Below are positions 39,621-50,538 of a stretch of 64,000 nucleotides of DNA, piece after piece. The stretch's first letter is position 1. Each line of letters starts with the position of its first letter. A program made the translations under genes and the position numbers. A model generated the notes under the pieces. The model was not told the origin of the DNA, made no database searches, and saw only the letters and a program-made list of their open reading frames with translations. The DNA is from Enterococcus lacertideformus. Its GTDB lineage: Bacteria > Bacillota > Bacilli > Lactobacillales > Enterococcaceae. The stretch lies in the NCBI GenBank assembly GCA_015680865.1, contig JADAKE010000008.1:99183-163182 (forward strand). The letters are read 5' to 3'.

Positions 39621-39899
39621 ATGGCTACTCCTTCAAATTCATTTGTTTATTCATCGTATTACTGCCTTTATTTTAGTAGTTTGCAGTTGGCAAGTAAAGA
39701 AATGTAAAAAAACTATAACAATTTTTAGCTTATGAAAAAATAAAAAAAGGTAATAGAAAAATCCTCTCCCAAGATTAGGTATTTATCTATATAAAAAATA
39801 TCCCCTCTGATTTTCCAAAATAATTGCTACAAAAGAATATTTAGCTAATACCTCACTATAATACGATGAGTATACGTTAGTGCAACTCTATAGCCTTTC

Positions 39900-39926
39900 G
39901 CTCCTGCGACGAGTAACCGCAGGAGC
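39900..39926. repeat. Short inverted repeat next to type A palindrome
   Basis: GCTCCTGCG (39900-39908), a 9-base loop, CGCAGGAGC (39918-39926): a perfect 9-bp stem. It directly precedes a type A palindrome copy; such pairing of a GC stem with the palindrome also occurs in other copies with related sequence (CTCCGAGCAAATAAG). Confidence 0.6.
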
Positions 39927-39930
39927 AACT

Positions 39931-39980
39931 AAACCGAAGAAACCAAAAATAACTTTTGTCTTTTTTGGTTTCTTCGGTTT
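39931..39980 (-). terminator. Type A palindrome downstream of nadE
   Basis: AAACCGAAGAAACCAAAAA (39931-39949) is complementary to TTTTTTGGTTTCTTCGGTTT (39961-39980). It follows the nadE stop (40015) in leftward orientation and likely ends that operon; it is also a member of the dispersed palindrome family. Confidence 0.65.
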
Positions 39981-40014
39981 ATGACAATTCATTAAAAATA
40001 ATAATAGTTACTTT

Positions 40015-40839
40015 TTATTTCCAAAAATCATCCAATACAGTAATTGGTAAGTGGCGTTTATGCTGTGTTTTATTCCACCACGCTTCAATTTTTTCTTGTG
40101 CGTCTACAGGAACTTCTTTTCCTTCCAAGTAATCATCAATTTCATCGTAAGTTATACCTAAAGCAACCTCATCTGCAATCAACGGTTTACTATCTTCTAA
40201 ATCAGCGGTTGGGATTTTGGTATAAAGTTTCTCTGGTGCACCCAATTCTTGTAATAAACGTTTTCCTTGACGTTTATTCAAACGGAATAACGGTAGTAGG
40301 TCTGCCCCACCATCACCAAACTTTGTAAAGAAACCTGTAATATTTTCAGCTGCATGATCAGTTCCTAGGACTGCACCAGAGCGCTCACCGGCTATCGCAT
40401 ATTGGGTGATCATTCGTTGACGCGCTTTGATATTTCCTTTATTAAAATCGCTGATTTCTATGCCTGCTTCCGCTAATTGTGTCATTTGTGCATCAACTGC
40501 AGGCTTGATATTCACTCGTAAACGAACATCAGGTTGAATAAATTCAAGTGCTGCTTTTGCATCCTGTTCATCTACTTGTTCGCCATAAGGTAGTCGCACA
40601 GCAATAAATTGATAGCTATCATCATTGGTCTCTTGACGCATTTCTTCCATCGTTAATTGGCCTAAACGCCCAGCTAATGTAGAATCTTGTCCCCCGCTAA
40701 TCCCTAAGACAAACGTTTTTAAGAAAGGGTACTTTTTTAAATAAGCCTTCATGAAATCAATACTAATGCGAATCTCGTCTTTTGGATCAATTGTTGGTTT
40801 GGCGCCTAACTCTTTGATAATTTCTTCTTGTAAGCTCAT
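40015..40839 (-). CDS. nadE: NH3-dependent NAD synthetase
   Basis: The protein has 274 residues with the ATP pyrophosphatase loop [15 protein letters not shown] at about residues 43-57. It has the family box [20 protein letters not shown] and the C-terminal [15 protein letters not shown]. It converts nicotinic acid adenine dinucleotide to NAD. It follows pncB by 12 bases in one operon (nicotinate to NaMN, then finally to NAD). The ribosome binding site AAGGAGGAAGAAC is upstream of ATG 40839. It is an essential gene and is intact. Confidence 0.96.
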   Translation of the reverse strand: MSLQEEIIKELGAKPTIDPKDEIRISIDFMKAYLKKYPFLKTFVLGISGGQDSTLAGRLGQLTMEEMRQETNDDSYQFIAVRLPYGEQVDEQDAKAALEFIQPDVRLRVNIKPAVDAQMTQLAEAGIEISDFNKGNIKARQRMITQYAIAGERSGAVLGTDHAAENITGFFTKFGDGGADLLPLFRLNKRQGKRLLQELGAPEKLYTKIPTADLEDSKPLIADEVALGITYDEIDDYLEGKEVPVDAQEKIEAWWNKTQHKRHLPITVLDDFWK

Positions 40840-40851
40840 TGTTCTTCCTCC

Positions 40852-42324
40852 TTAATATTCGTTTGACAACTCTTTGACATTTTTTTTCATTCGCTCCATG
40901 ATTGCCATCTTATGATTCCAACAATCTGTAGATAAATCAACTGGATACTTTTGTGGATTAAGGTCGCGTTTATATTCTTCCCAAAGTGAATCTAGGTTGT
41001 CACGTATATATTCCTTTATTTCATTTAAAGAAGGCAAGTCGTACACACGTTTTCCTTCAATAAAAATATCTCGTAAAATTGGGCGCGCAGTAAAGTCACG
41101 AACTGTCTTATTGATAAATGTATGCACCGGATGAAACATGAAAATCTCATCCTCTTTTCTTGGATCTTCTTCCCAAAGTGTAACATAATCACCTTCTGAT
41201 TTTCCGTCAAAATTACGAGTGATCCGCCAAACTTGTTTTTTACCAGGAGTTGTGACTTTTTCTGCGTTACTAGAGAGCTTGATTGTATCAATCATTTCCC
41301 CATTTTCATCTTCGATTGCAACCAATTTAAAAACCGCCCCCAATGCAGGTTGATCATAGGCAGTAATCAATTTCGTTCCTACGCCCCAAACATCAATTTT
41401 TGCTTTTTGCATTTTCAAGTTTAAAATAGTCGCTTCATCTAAATCATTCGAGGCATAGATTTTTGCTTCTGTAAATCCAGCTACATCTAGTTGCTCGCGT
41501 ACTCGCTTAGAAATATAAGCCATGTCACCACTATCAATGCGAACACCCTGAAAATTGATTTGACTGCCTAATTCTTTGGCTACTCTAATCGCACTTGGCA
41601 CTCCTGACTTCAAGGTATCATACGTATCAACCAAGAAAACACAATCCTTATGTGTTTTAGCGTAAGCCAAAAAGGCTTCATAGTCGTTCCCGTAGGATTG
41701 AACAAGAGAATGCGCATGCGTTCCACTAGCAGGAATGCCAAATATTTTTCCCGCTCGTACATTACTAGTTGCATCTGCCCCACCAATATATGCTGCTCGA
41801 GTTCCCCAAACAGCAGCATCAAGTTCTTGTGCTCTTCTTGTCCCAAAATCTAGTAAAGGATCGTTCCCAATCACAGATTTGATTATTGCAGCTTTTGTCG
41901 CAATCAATGTTTGAAAGTTTACCATGTTCAACAAAGCTGTCTCAACTAATTGGCAATGAGCTAACGGTCCTTCCACCTGAATCAATGGTTCATTGGCAAA
42001 AACTAATTCGCCTTCACGTGCAGAGCGTACAGTTGCTTTAAATTTGAATTCTTTTAGATAGGTTAAAAAACCTTCTGGATAAATTTCCATTTTACGTAAA
42101 TACTCAATATCTGATTCACTAAACGTCAAATTTTCTAAATATTCCACAAGACGTTCTAATCCTGCGAACACAGCGTAACCATGGTTAAATGGCATTTCAC
42201 GGAAATAGCATTCAAAAACAGCATGTAGATCAGCTCGACCTAATTCCCAGTATGTTTGCATCATATTGATCTGGTATAAATCGGTATGCAAAGTCAAACT
42301 GTCATCTGGGTAAATTTTATTCAT
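40852..42324 (-). CDS. pncB: Nicotinate phosphoribosyltransferase
   Basis: The protein has 490 residues. Family motifs are LHTDLYQINMMQTYW near the N-terminus, LLDFGTRRAQELDAA (active site with the conserved Arg), ASGTHAHSLVQSYG (the phosphorylatable His loop) and VDTYDTLKSGVP. It makes nicotinate mononucleotide from nicotinate and PRPP at the start of the Preiss-Handler route. It is in an operon with nadE. The ribosome binding site GAGGAGTAAT precedes ATG 42324. It is intact. Confidence 0.96.
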   Translation of the reverse strand: MNKIYPDDSLTLHTDLYQINMMQTYWELGRADLHAVFECYFREMPFNHGYAVFAGLERLVEYLENLTFSESDIEYLRKMEIYPEGFLTYLKEFKFKATVRSAREGELVFANEPLIQVEGPLAHCQLVETALLNMVNFQTLIATKAAIIKSVIGNDPLLDFGTRRAQELDAAVWGTRAAYIGGADATSNVRAGKIFGIPASGTHAHSLVQSYGNDYEAFLAYAKTHKDCVFLVDTYDTLKSGVPSAIRVAKELGSQINFQGVRIDSGDMAYISKRVREQLDVAGFTEAKIYASNDLDEATILNLKMQKAKIDVWGVGTKLITAYDQPALGAVFKLVAIEDENGEMIDTIKLSSNAEKVTTPGKKQVWRITRNFDGKSEGDYVTLWEEDPRKEDEIFMFHPVHTFINKTVRDFTARPILRDIFIEGKRVYDLPSLNEIKEYIRDNLDSLWEEYKRDLNPQKYPVDLSTDCWNHKMAIMERMKKNVKELSNEY

Positions 42325-42434
42325 TTTTATATTACTCCTCTTGGCAAGTTTTCATTTCTTACCCATTATAACAAAAAATTGCTTAAGTAGAAGAAATCTT
42401 GATTATTTTCTGAAAAAGGTCAAAAAAAGAGCTC

Positions 42435-42466
42435 TCCATGACGACAGTCAAGACTAACGTCATGGA
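42435..42466 (-). terminator. Hairpin terminator after the DUF1827 gene
   Basis: TCCATGACG (42435-42443) pairs with CGTCATGGA (42458-42466). On the minus strand a T-rich run follows (the A-run at 42422-42428). It lies just after the stop of the DUF1827 gene and before pncB. Confidence 0.7.
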
Positions 42467-42476
42467 AAACTTGTTT

Positions 42477-42781
42477 TTACACAGTTGCTGGAACTGCTTT
42501 GTGTTCAATGATCACAATATCTTTATTTGGTCGTTTGAATTGAATACCAGCTTGTTCTAAATCTTGTTTTACACCTATATGCACTTTGACATCTTCACGC
42601 TCTGCCTTTAAAATAAGACGAATTGCAAAGTCAATTTCTTGTTTTGTAATTTTTTTCTTGGTATTGATCATTAATAACTGTATCTTTTCATAGGTATCAA
42701 TAAACAAGATTTGGGTACTATCAAGTGAATAGAATTTGTAATATTTAAGTTGTTGGTAACTGGCGTTTCAATTAATCTCAT
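42477..42781 (-). pseudogene. DUF1827-like small protein, frameshifted
   Basis: From ATG 42781 (GAGGAATGAG upstream) the protein opens RLIETPVTNNL. The rest (KYYKFYSLDSTQILFIDTYE and on) is in a second frame with 76 or more residues. One missing A near 42749 (AAATATT where AAAATATT is needed) restores a protein of about 100 residues. The short length, conserved opening MxLIETPVT and pattern of charged helix and strand fit DUF1827, a Lactobacillales family of unknown function. It is transcribed toward pncB but separated by a terminator. Confidence 0.65.
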
Positions 42782-42992
42782 CTCATTCCTCTTTTCTTTT
42801 AATTTTTATAAAAAGCCCCCATATGTAAGGAATCGCTTTCAACATTTCATTATAACGATAGAAAATTCCAATTATCTACCACACTTATTATAGCATAAAT
42901 AGACATATAACATAATAAATAAAAAAATATTTAAATTTTCTTGACCTTCTAGTTACGTAAAGGGATAAGATAAACTCATAAGGAGGTTAATC

Positions 42993-43767
42993 ATGGAATA
43001 TACAATAAAAAGAATGGCTGAACTATCTGGTGTCAGTTCTCGAACATTGCGTTTTTACGATGAAATAAATTTGCTAAAACCTGCAAAACTCTCCCCTTCT
43101 GGTTATCGTATTTATGGTAATCAAGAAGTTGATCGACTACAACATATTTTGTTCTATCGTTCTCTTGAGTTTAAATTGGAGCAAATACGTGAAATACTAG
43201 ATAACCCGACATTCAATCATCAACAAGCATTGCTTCAGCACCAAAAAATGTTGAAAGAAAAAAGAAAACAAATCGATACATTACTATATAAATGTTCAAC
43301 AAACATTAGACAATTACCAAGGAGGAAAACAAATGTACGATCATGAAAAATTTGAAGGATTTAAAAAACAAAAACTAGCAGAAAATGAAATAAATTATGG
43401 ACAAGAAATACGAGAAAAATACGGGGAAGACACTATCAAAGGTACCAATCAAAAATGGCAAGACATGGACAAAGCAACTTATGAAGAAATGCTAGCCACG
43501 GAAAAACAACTCCTACTTGACTTGACTATGTTTCTTCAAGATCAAATGGACCAAGAACTAGCACATAAGATATTCGAAGCACATAAGATATTCGAAGCAC
43601 ATAAAAAATGGCTTTCTTTCACTTGGCCCTCTTACAGTTTAGAAGCTCACAACGGATTAGGGATACTCTATGTGACAGATAAGCAGTTTACTTCATACTA
43701 TGATAACCGTTGCGGTATTGGCGCAGCGCAAGCCCTAAATGAAATCATCCAAATATATACTAAGTAA
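42993..43767 (+). pseudogene. TipA-like MerR regulator, frameshift between HTH and effector domain
   Basis: The first piece (42993-43346) is a MerR winged helix (YTIKRMAELSGVSSRTLRFYDE, KPAKLSPSGYRIYG) and coiled coil. One extra A near 43290 shifts the frame. The TipAS effector domain (SFTWPSYSLEAHNG, YYDNRCGIGAAQALNEII) is read in another frame from 43333. Removing one base gives NVQQTLDNYQGG joining the two. TipA-class proteins sense thiopeptides or other ligands and activate their target promoter. The effector domain contains an 18-bp tandem duplication (HKIFEAHKIFEAHK, 43564-43602). The ribosome binding site AAGGAGG is before ATG 42993. Confidence 0.85.
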
Positions 43768-43770
43768 AAA

Positions 43771-44025
43771 GGTTATGAAAAGGCTGGTCTGCATCAAGCA
43801 ATAAGAACAAACAGAGAAAAATAGCTCTTCATATTTTTCCTCTGTTTGGACTTATTGCCGAAGATGCAAGCCTTTGAATACCGCGGATAAGGGGTTGTGA
43901 AAGCATCGTCCAGCTCCGATGATAATAAGAAGAAATTTTTTGAAATAGTTTTTCATATTTTAAAAAATTTAGGCTTATTTCAATGAGCTACTGCTTGTAC
44001 AACGTGAATGAGAGGTCATGAGCAG
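43771..44025. repeat. Dispersed intergenic repeat of about 255 bp, copy 2
   Basis: Second copy of the element at 27248-27505, starting GGTTATGAAAAGGCTGGTCT just 4 bases after the stop of the TipA-like gene. It has the same internal hairpins and the same order of blocks, with scattered substitutions. Confidence 0.8.
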
Positions 44026-44072
44026 CATGGCCTTAATTCCGCAGAAGCACTGTTGGCAACAGCACGTTCTTT

Positions 44073-44999
44073 TTACCGTTTGATAAATTGGTAAGGTATT
44101 TTTATTTGTTCTAATTTTTCTTCGATAAAAAGGGAAAAAGCAGTTTTCCCACATTATTCCCTAAGGCCATGATTGATGGTTGAAAAATCCAGAAGCTTAC
44201 TGATTAGTAGATTATCTCTTCCAACAATCCGTTTTTTACTTTCTAATATTGAGCTTTCCAAAAGAGCCGCAGCTACTGTATCTGAATTTGTAAATACTCC
44301 ATCAATCTTTTTTCTCTTAAAATACTCTGCAGCTTTGGTTCCATGTTCATAATTAATACAATTCCAAAAAATATTTTGACGATCAAGACCAGGAAAAATT
44401 TTTTCACATATTTCTATAGTGATTTTAGAATTATAGCTTAATCGACTACTTCTTCCTAAAGTAACACCTAGATTTCTAACTCCTTGATTTTTTAAATAAT
44501 GAAGTGCTTCTGTCATGGAATGTTCACGATCAATAAAAACACGGCTTGCTTTTGTTTCATTTATTTTTTCACAAAATATAATGGTACCATATTTCTGATA
44601 CGAAAGTAAAATATCTAAGTGATTTGCTCGAGAAGTGACGATCAAGCCATCAAATCTTTTTCCTGCAAACTCTTCCAGATACATACATTCTCTTTGCGCT
44701 TGGTAATTGGTTGGCAATAACGTTACCTTATAATCATCATCGAAAGCGGCTTCAATGATACCACTAATCAATTGATCGAAGTAAGGATGATCCGTATACG
44801 GCAAAATCACCCCTATGTTTCTTGTTTTACCGTAACTTAATTGTCTCGCACTGGCATTAGGGACATATTCTAATTCTTTTATTACAGCTAAAATCTTAGC
44901 ACGTTTTATTTCATCTACATACGGATGATTGTTGATCACTCGTGAGACTGTAGAAACAGAATATCCAGTCAACTTTGCAATATCTCTGATGTTTGTCAT
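44073..44999 (-). pseudogene. LacI-family transcription regulator, in-frame TAA near C-terminus
   Basis: An N-terminal LacI helix-turn-helix (TNIRDIAKLTGYSVSTVSRVINNHP) is followed by a periplasmic-binding-protein-like effector domain (NIGVILPYTDHPYFDQLISG, IDREHSM, GVFTNSDTVAAAL). TAA at 44154-44156 cuts NHGLRE, but the same frame continues CGKTAFSLFIEEKLEQIKI to a stop at 44073-44075. This restores the conserved last helix of the family (309 codons including the internal stop). The truncated 281-residue protein may keep DNA binding but lose part of the effector core. No target operon adjoins except the 90-residue gene downstream of its start. Confidence 0.85.
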
Positions 45000-45014
45000 G
45001 TTGCATTAGGCCAC

Positions 45015-45287
45015 CTATACAAAAAGATTTTCTTGTAAATAGTCTATCACAGCATGTCCACATTCAAAAAATTGATAGAACGTTCCATCATATTCAAAGC
45101 TAATACGTTGTCCACCTAAATACGTATCTTTTGCTAATCCACTAATTTCATCTAAAGGAATTTTTTTCATTACCGTTTTAGTTAACCCTTGAGGACTAGA
45201 CAATTCAAGCATTGTTTCTTTAAATTCAACAAAAGCATAAAAATAGTCATTCGTAGCGCCAGTGGTCATTTTGATATAAGTATTCAT
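45015..45287 (-). CDS. Small protein of unknown function upstream of LacI gene
   Basis: Counted from ATG 45287 (AAAGGAGGAATTACTG upstream) the protein has 90 residues; an upstream in-frame start at 45359 has no ribosome binding site. The composition is alpha/beta (MNTYIKMTTGATNDYFYAFV, VMKKIPLDEISGLAKDTYLG, RISFEYDGTFYQFFECG), resembling small enterococcal DUF families with a single beta sheet. It is co-oriented with the LacI gene, with a gap of 15 bases between its stop and the LacI start. No family is recognised. Confidence 0.65.
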   Translation of the reverse strand: MNTYIKMTTGATNDYFYAFVEFKETMLELSSPQGLTKTVMKKIPLDEISGLAKDTYLGGQRISFEYDGTFYQFFECGHAVIDYLQENLFV

Positions 45288-45516
45288 CAGTAATTCCTCC
45301 TTTTTGATGAGTTGAGTATAGCTTATGAAACGCGTCCCATAGCAAGGTCTTTGCTTCACCTTCTAAAATCACCAAATAAGATAAAACGAGCGCTAAAATA
45401 CGTACTCCTGTCTTTAAATCTTTAAAAAAGGAGAACTTTATTTTAATTATCTAGGGTTCCTCATCAAAAATCTGCTACTATACATTTAAATTTAGTAACT
45501 AAGAGGAGTTTTTTTA

Positions 45517-45669
45517 TTGTCTGAAAAGCAACAAAAAGCAGGAATACTGAAAAGAATACTGAGACTAATAAAGAATAAAATAAAGGCCATACTACAAAGA
45601 AGGAGGGGAATGAAACAAGTAGAGACAATAATAGGAGAACAGAAAGGAACAAAGAAAGAACAGAAATAG
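45517..45669 (+). CDS. Candidate small cationic protein, TTG start
   Basis: TTG at 45517 is preceded by AAGAGGAG at 8-base spacing. The 50-residue product starts SEKQQKAGILKRILRLIKNK and is strongly basic, with an amphipathic-helix pattern in the first half. The minus strand of the same stretch is open but has an implausible Leu/Phe-rich composition. An overlapping second plus-strand frame is also open, so the C-terminal half is uncertain. It is not recognised. It could be a membrane-active peptide or a random frame. Confidence 0.35.
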   Translation: MSEKQQKAGILKRILRLIKNKIKAILQRRRGMKQVETIIGEQKGTKKEQK

Positions 45670-45810
45670 TAGCACATTAAGTTCCCATAGCATCGTCTAT
45701 ATAAATCACTTAAGCAATAAAGATAGTTCTAGAGCATAAGCAACTATCCACATCAAATAATTGATCAACTAATCTAATATCTTTGCCCTTTTTGCTTAAA
45801 ATAAAACAAA

Positions 45811-45844
45811 AAAAGAGAACCCTGTAATATAAGGGTTCTCTTTT
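45811..45844 (-). terminator. Terminator of groESL
   Basis: A perfect 13-bp stem, AAAAGAGAACCCT with AGGGTTCTCTTTT. It sits 6 bases after the groEL stop, followed on the minus strand by a T-run (A-rich at 45801-45810). Confidence 0.85.
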
Positions 45845-45849
45845 AATTC

Positions 45850-47490
<1,641 letters not shown>

Positions 47491-47523
47491 TCACCTCATT
47501 AAATTTTTTTAGAACTTTTTTAT

Positions 47524-47808
47524 TTATTCAACGATCGCCATAATATCTTTGCCTGCAACGATCAAATATTCTTTTCCATCAAATTTTACTTCTGTACCGG
47601 CATATTTTTCAAACATCACTTGGTCGCCTGCTTTCACAGCAGCAGGAACTTTTTCACCATTTTCTAACAAACGGCCTTCGCCAACTGCAATAACTGTACC
47701 AGTTTGTGGTTTTTCTTTAGCGGATGAAGCTAAAACAATTCCTCCAACAGTTGTTTCCTCTTCTTTTGCGACTTCGATAATGACGCGATCACCTAATGGT
47801 TTTAACAC
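47524..47808 (-). CDS. groES: Co-chaperonin GroES
   Basis: From GTG 47808 the protein has 94 residues; GGAGGG is 6 bases upstream and matches the family start [12 protein letters not shown]. The mobile loop ([19 protein letters not shown]) and C-terminal strand [11 protein letters not shown] are present. The GTG is preferred over an in-frame upstream start (47850), which would overlap CIRCE. Heat-shock control is by HrcA through CIRCE. It is intact. Confidence 0.96.
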   Translation of the reverse strand: MLKPLGDRVIIEVAKEEETTVGGIVLASSAKEKPQTGTVIAVGEGRLLENGEKVPAAVKAGDQVMFEKYAGTEVKFDGKEYLIVAGKDIMAIVE

Positions 47809-47843
47809 GATAAATCCCTCCGATAACTCTTTTTTTGGATTCG

Positions 47844-47870
47844 TTAGCACTCTTACATATAGAGTGCTAA
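47844..47870. promoter_or_regulatory. CIRCE element (HrcA operator)
   Basis: TTAGCACTC, nine bases, then GAGTGCTAA: an exact match to the CIRCE consensus. It lies between the groESL promoter and the groES start codon, as in other Firmicutes. Confidence 0.97.
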
Positions 47871-47882
47871 CCTACATTTTCA

Positions 47883-47911
47883 ATAATACTCATTCTTTGA
47901 TTTTTTTGCAA
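47883..47911 (-). promoter_or_regulatory. groESL sigma-A promoter
   Basis: On the minus strand TTGCAA (47911-47906), a 17-base spacer, and TATTAT (47888-47883). The transcript would start just before CIRCE. Confidence 0.8.
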
Positions 47912-48043
47912 GCTTTTTAAATGAAAATTCAATAATTTATTGTTTCCTAATTAATGGTTCATTGGCTAATCTCGAATTAATCTATGTTATAATTGATTCT
48001 TGTTCTTGCAGTTTTTTATGTTTAGTTTTCAAGGAGGGATTAT

Positions 48044-48714
48044 ATGTCATTAAAAAAATATAGTTTTGCTAGTATCTTTTGTTATGGACTTATTTTTCTT
48101 TCTCCTTTGATGCTTTCATCTATGGAGATTGTTCATACAGTTACAGGCGTCATTACTGCAACTACGATTGCTTACATCCTAGGGGCAATACTTTTAGAGT
48201 TCTTCTATTTTTAAACAAAATGACCCCTTACAAATTGAAGTTGCTGTTCCCAAAGCTTCAATTAGCCAAAATTATTTTATACGGCTTTATCGGAATTTTT
48301 ATTGCTTTGATGCTCCAGGCTCTCGCAGTTACTCTAGAAAGTTTTTTCTTTGAAAATAGTGGACCTTCTGACAATACCCAAGATATCATTCAAATAATTC
48401 TAAAGGCTCCTGTATTTATTTTAGCAACTACTATTGCTGGTCCTATTATGGAAGAATTTGTGTTTCGTCGTAGTCTTTTAGGGATCATTGGAAAATACAC
48501 AAACTTTTGGGTAGGAGCAATCGTCAGTTCCTTATTATTTGCTTTTGCCCATAACGATGGACATCTACTCGTTTACTTTTTCTTAGGTTTTTTCTTTAGT
48601 CTACAATACAAAATGACTGGACGAATTTGGACATCAATGATCACGCATGTCGGGATGAATACATTAGTCGTAATTGCACAAATAGCACTTCAAAAAGGCT
48701 TGATTTCTTCATAA
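48044..48714 (+). pseudogene. CPBP-family (CAAX/Abi-like) membrane protease, frameshifted
   Basis: ATG 48044 follows AAGGAGGG. The first frame has SLKKYSFASIFCYGLIFL and two membrane helices. The second frame takes over between about 48190 and 48215 (NKMTPYKLKLLFPKLQLAKI). The catalytic motifs of the CPBP family are in the second frame: EEFVFRRSLL (EExxxR), FAFAHNDGH and ITHVGMNTLV. Such enzymes are intramembrane proteases often linked to bacteriocin immunity or processing. No bacteriocin gene is nearby. Joined length would be about 223 residues. A terminator follows at 48770. Confidence 0.85.
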
Positions 48715-48769
48715 TATTTATAATCTATGTATAACAGAACAATTTAATTGCTTAATTTTTTTAAAAAAC

Positions 48770-48810
48770 GAAAAAAGAGATAGGCTAAAACTCAGCTTAT
48801 CTCTTTTTTC
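48770..48810. terminator. Terminator after the CAAX-like gene
   Basis: GAAAAAAGAGATAGGCT and AGCTTATCTCTTTTTTC form a stem of about 16 bp with an A-rich left and T-rich right flank. It also lies at the 3' end of the converging wal operon. Confidence 0.8.
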
Positions 48811-48837
48811 ACTTCTATTACTTGAAACAGCCCGTTA

Positions 48838-48895
48838 CTTGAAACAGCCCGTGCTGTTCATGACCTTTGTTCAAGGAGCTAGACGATGCTTACAC
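48838..48895. repeat. Partial, inverted relative of the 255-bp repeat
   Basis: On the minus strand it contains AAGAGGTGGTGTAAGCATCG, then a TCTAGCTCC-like block and AGGTCATGAACAGCAC. It matches pieces of the 43771-44025 copy (AAAGCATCGTCCAGCTCCG, AGAGGTCATGAGCAGCAT), in a different order. It lies just downstream of walJ. Fragment only. Confidence 0.55.
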
Positions 48896-48904
48896 CACCT
48901 CTTA

Positions 48905-49714
48905 CTAAACAGAAAATAATTCAGTTGCTTCTGATGGGTCGGTGTCATATATCTCAAAATCATAACCAACACCTAACTCCTTTTCCTTCAGAACATTTTC
49001 CATGGTCAAATGAGCAAGTTCTTTTAAATTATTTTCTTTACTCAGATGACCAAGATAGATTCGTTTGGTACGATCTCCGAGAACGTCAGTCATGACTAAA
49101 GCACCATCTTCATTAGAAAGATGACCACGATCCCCTAAAATACGTTTCTTTAAGTTCCATGGATAAGAACCCATGCGTAACATTTCTAAATCATGATTAC
49201 TTTCCATCAAATAACCATCAGCATTTTTGATGATACCTCGCATATGGTCACTACAATAACCAGTATCTGTTAACATAACAAAGGAACGGTTTTCCTTATG
49301 AAATCGATAAAATTGCGGTGCAGCTGCATCATGAGAGACACCAAAACTTTCCACATCTAAATCACCAAAAGTTTGGACTTTTCCCATTTCAAATAGATGC
49401 TTTTGTTCAATAGGCACGTTACCTATCATCGGAGACATAGCTTCCCACGTTTTTTCATTGGCAAATACATCTAAATGGTATTTACGAGCTAACACACCTA
49501 CTCCATGGATGTGGTCACGATGTTCATGGGTAACTAAAATTCCATCTAATTGGTCAGGTGTCCGATCAATTTGGGCCATCAAAGAAGTAATTTTTTTTCC
49601 GCTGAGACCAGCATCTACCAAAAGTCTTTTTTTCTCACTTTCTATATAAAGTGAATTTCCAGAACTTCCGCTGGCTAAGATACTGATTTTAAAAGCTGGT
49701 TTTTCTTCAGCCAT
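48905..49714 (-). CDS. walJ: WalJ/YycJ metallo-beta-lactamase-fold hydrolase
   Basis: The protein has 269 residues. The metal-binding motif is VTHEHRDHIHGVG, followed by later ligands in LTDTGYCSDH and YLMESNHDLEML. The fold is that of the YycJ/WalJ DNA-processing exonuclease-like proteins at the end of the walRK operon. The ribosome binding site GGAAGTAGACAA precedes ATG 49714. The operon order walR-walK-walH-walI-walJ is preserved. No htrA follows; instead a CAAX-like gene converges on it. It is intact. Confidence 0.93.
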   Translation of the reverse strand: MAEEKPAFKISILASGSSGNSLYIESEKKRLLVDAGLSGKKITSLMAQIDRTPDQLDGILVTHEHRDHIHGVGVLARKYHLDVFANEKTWEAMSPMIGNVPIEQKHLFEMGKVQTFGDLDVESFGVSHDAAAPQFYRFHKENRSFVMLTDTGYCSDHMRGIIKNADGYLMESNHDLEMLRMGSYPWNLKKRILGDRGHLSNEDGALVMTDVLGDRTKRIYLGHLSKENNLKELAHLTMENVLKEKELGVGYDFEIYDTDPSEATELFSV

Positions 49715-49767
49715 TTGTCTACTTCCCTTCTTACTCTTTATAAACTTTTTTCATTATACCTACTTTT

Positions 49768-50538
49768 TTAATGATCTTCTACCTTTGGAATCGTATTATT
49801 TGTTACAATCGTATTACTAAACGCGTTGACTGATTCTACTTGGATCGCTTTATCTGTTGATTCGATCGCAATATACCAAATTGGAACATATACATTTTTC
49901 TCGCGCACCTTCAAAATACAGGAATAAGCGAGTTGTCGCCAAAGTATTTTAGAGCCTCGGGAAATCTTATTGTTGGCATACAATGTTTTAATTGCATCTT
50001 CTTCTGTATGCAATTCCATTTTTTCACGCAACTGTTCAATATCTGACAAATGAGTCTGCGTATACTTAGTTACCATAAATTCTTTGTCTTTTTTCGTTAA
50101 TGAAAAAACGATTTTTGCTGTATCATCATAAAAAGGTAATCCCTCGTAGATCTGGCTCGCTTGAATTTCAGGCGTTGAGCTATCTAAATTAGAAAAATTT
50201 TTTGCATAGACATAATTACTACCAAATAAAACATTCTCATTTATAACGATGTCGCTAGTTAATAAACTTTTTTTCTCTGAATCATTGTGCTGTTCTGCCA
50301 GTTTCTTACTAAAAGATGTTTCTTCTGCGCTTAAATAATAACCTTGCCTACTTTCAGAAGAAATTTTACCTGTGTAGGAAATGTCATCACTTGCAAGCCT
50401 TTGTTGGATCGATTCAGTCTGACCTGAACGAATCACATTGCTTTCTTGACTGATAGCTTCTTGATAACTACTGAATAAAAAAACATTAATGCCTAGAAAG
50501 GCGACGAAAAAAATCCATTCTATTTTTTTGAAATCCAT
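49768..50538 (-). CDS. walI: WalI/YycI, WalK-modulating membrane protein
   Basis: The protein has 256 residues. One N-terminal membrane segment (about 8-24, IEWIFFVAFLGINVFLF) has the DFKKIEWIFF opening of YycI, followed by a secreted beta-rich domain of the YycH/YycI type (SQIYEGLPFYDDTAKIVFSL). WalH and WalI form a complex that modulates WalK. It begins directly at the walH stop. It is intact, although its partner WalH is interrupted. Confidence 0.88.
   Translation of the reverse strand: MDFKKIEWIFFVAFLGINVFLFSSYQEAISQESNVIRSGQTESIQQRLASDDISYTGKISSESRQGYYLSAEETSFSKKLAEQHNDSEKKSLLTSDIVINENVLFGSNYVYAKNFSNLDSSTPEIQASQIYEGLPFYDDTAKIVFSLTKKDKEFMVTKYTQTHLSDIEQLREKMELHTEEDAIKTLYANNKISRGSKILWRQLAYSCILKVREKNVYVPIWYIAIESTDKAIQVESVNAFSNTIVTNNTIPKVEDH

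Larger units (their letters stand above)
39621..40014. other. Intergenic region with two nested hairpins
   Basis: Besides the 39900-39926 and 39931-39980 inverted repeats (separate entries), it holds the presumed promoter of the LTA-synthase-like gene near 39640-39740 and no further gene. Confidence 0.55.

Noticed and set aside
45464..45677. Two minus-strand frames rich in Leu/Phe/Ser/Val
   Set aside because: Composition mirrors the A-rich plus-strand candidate; no ribosome binding site and no protein-like pattern.
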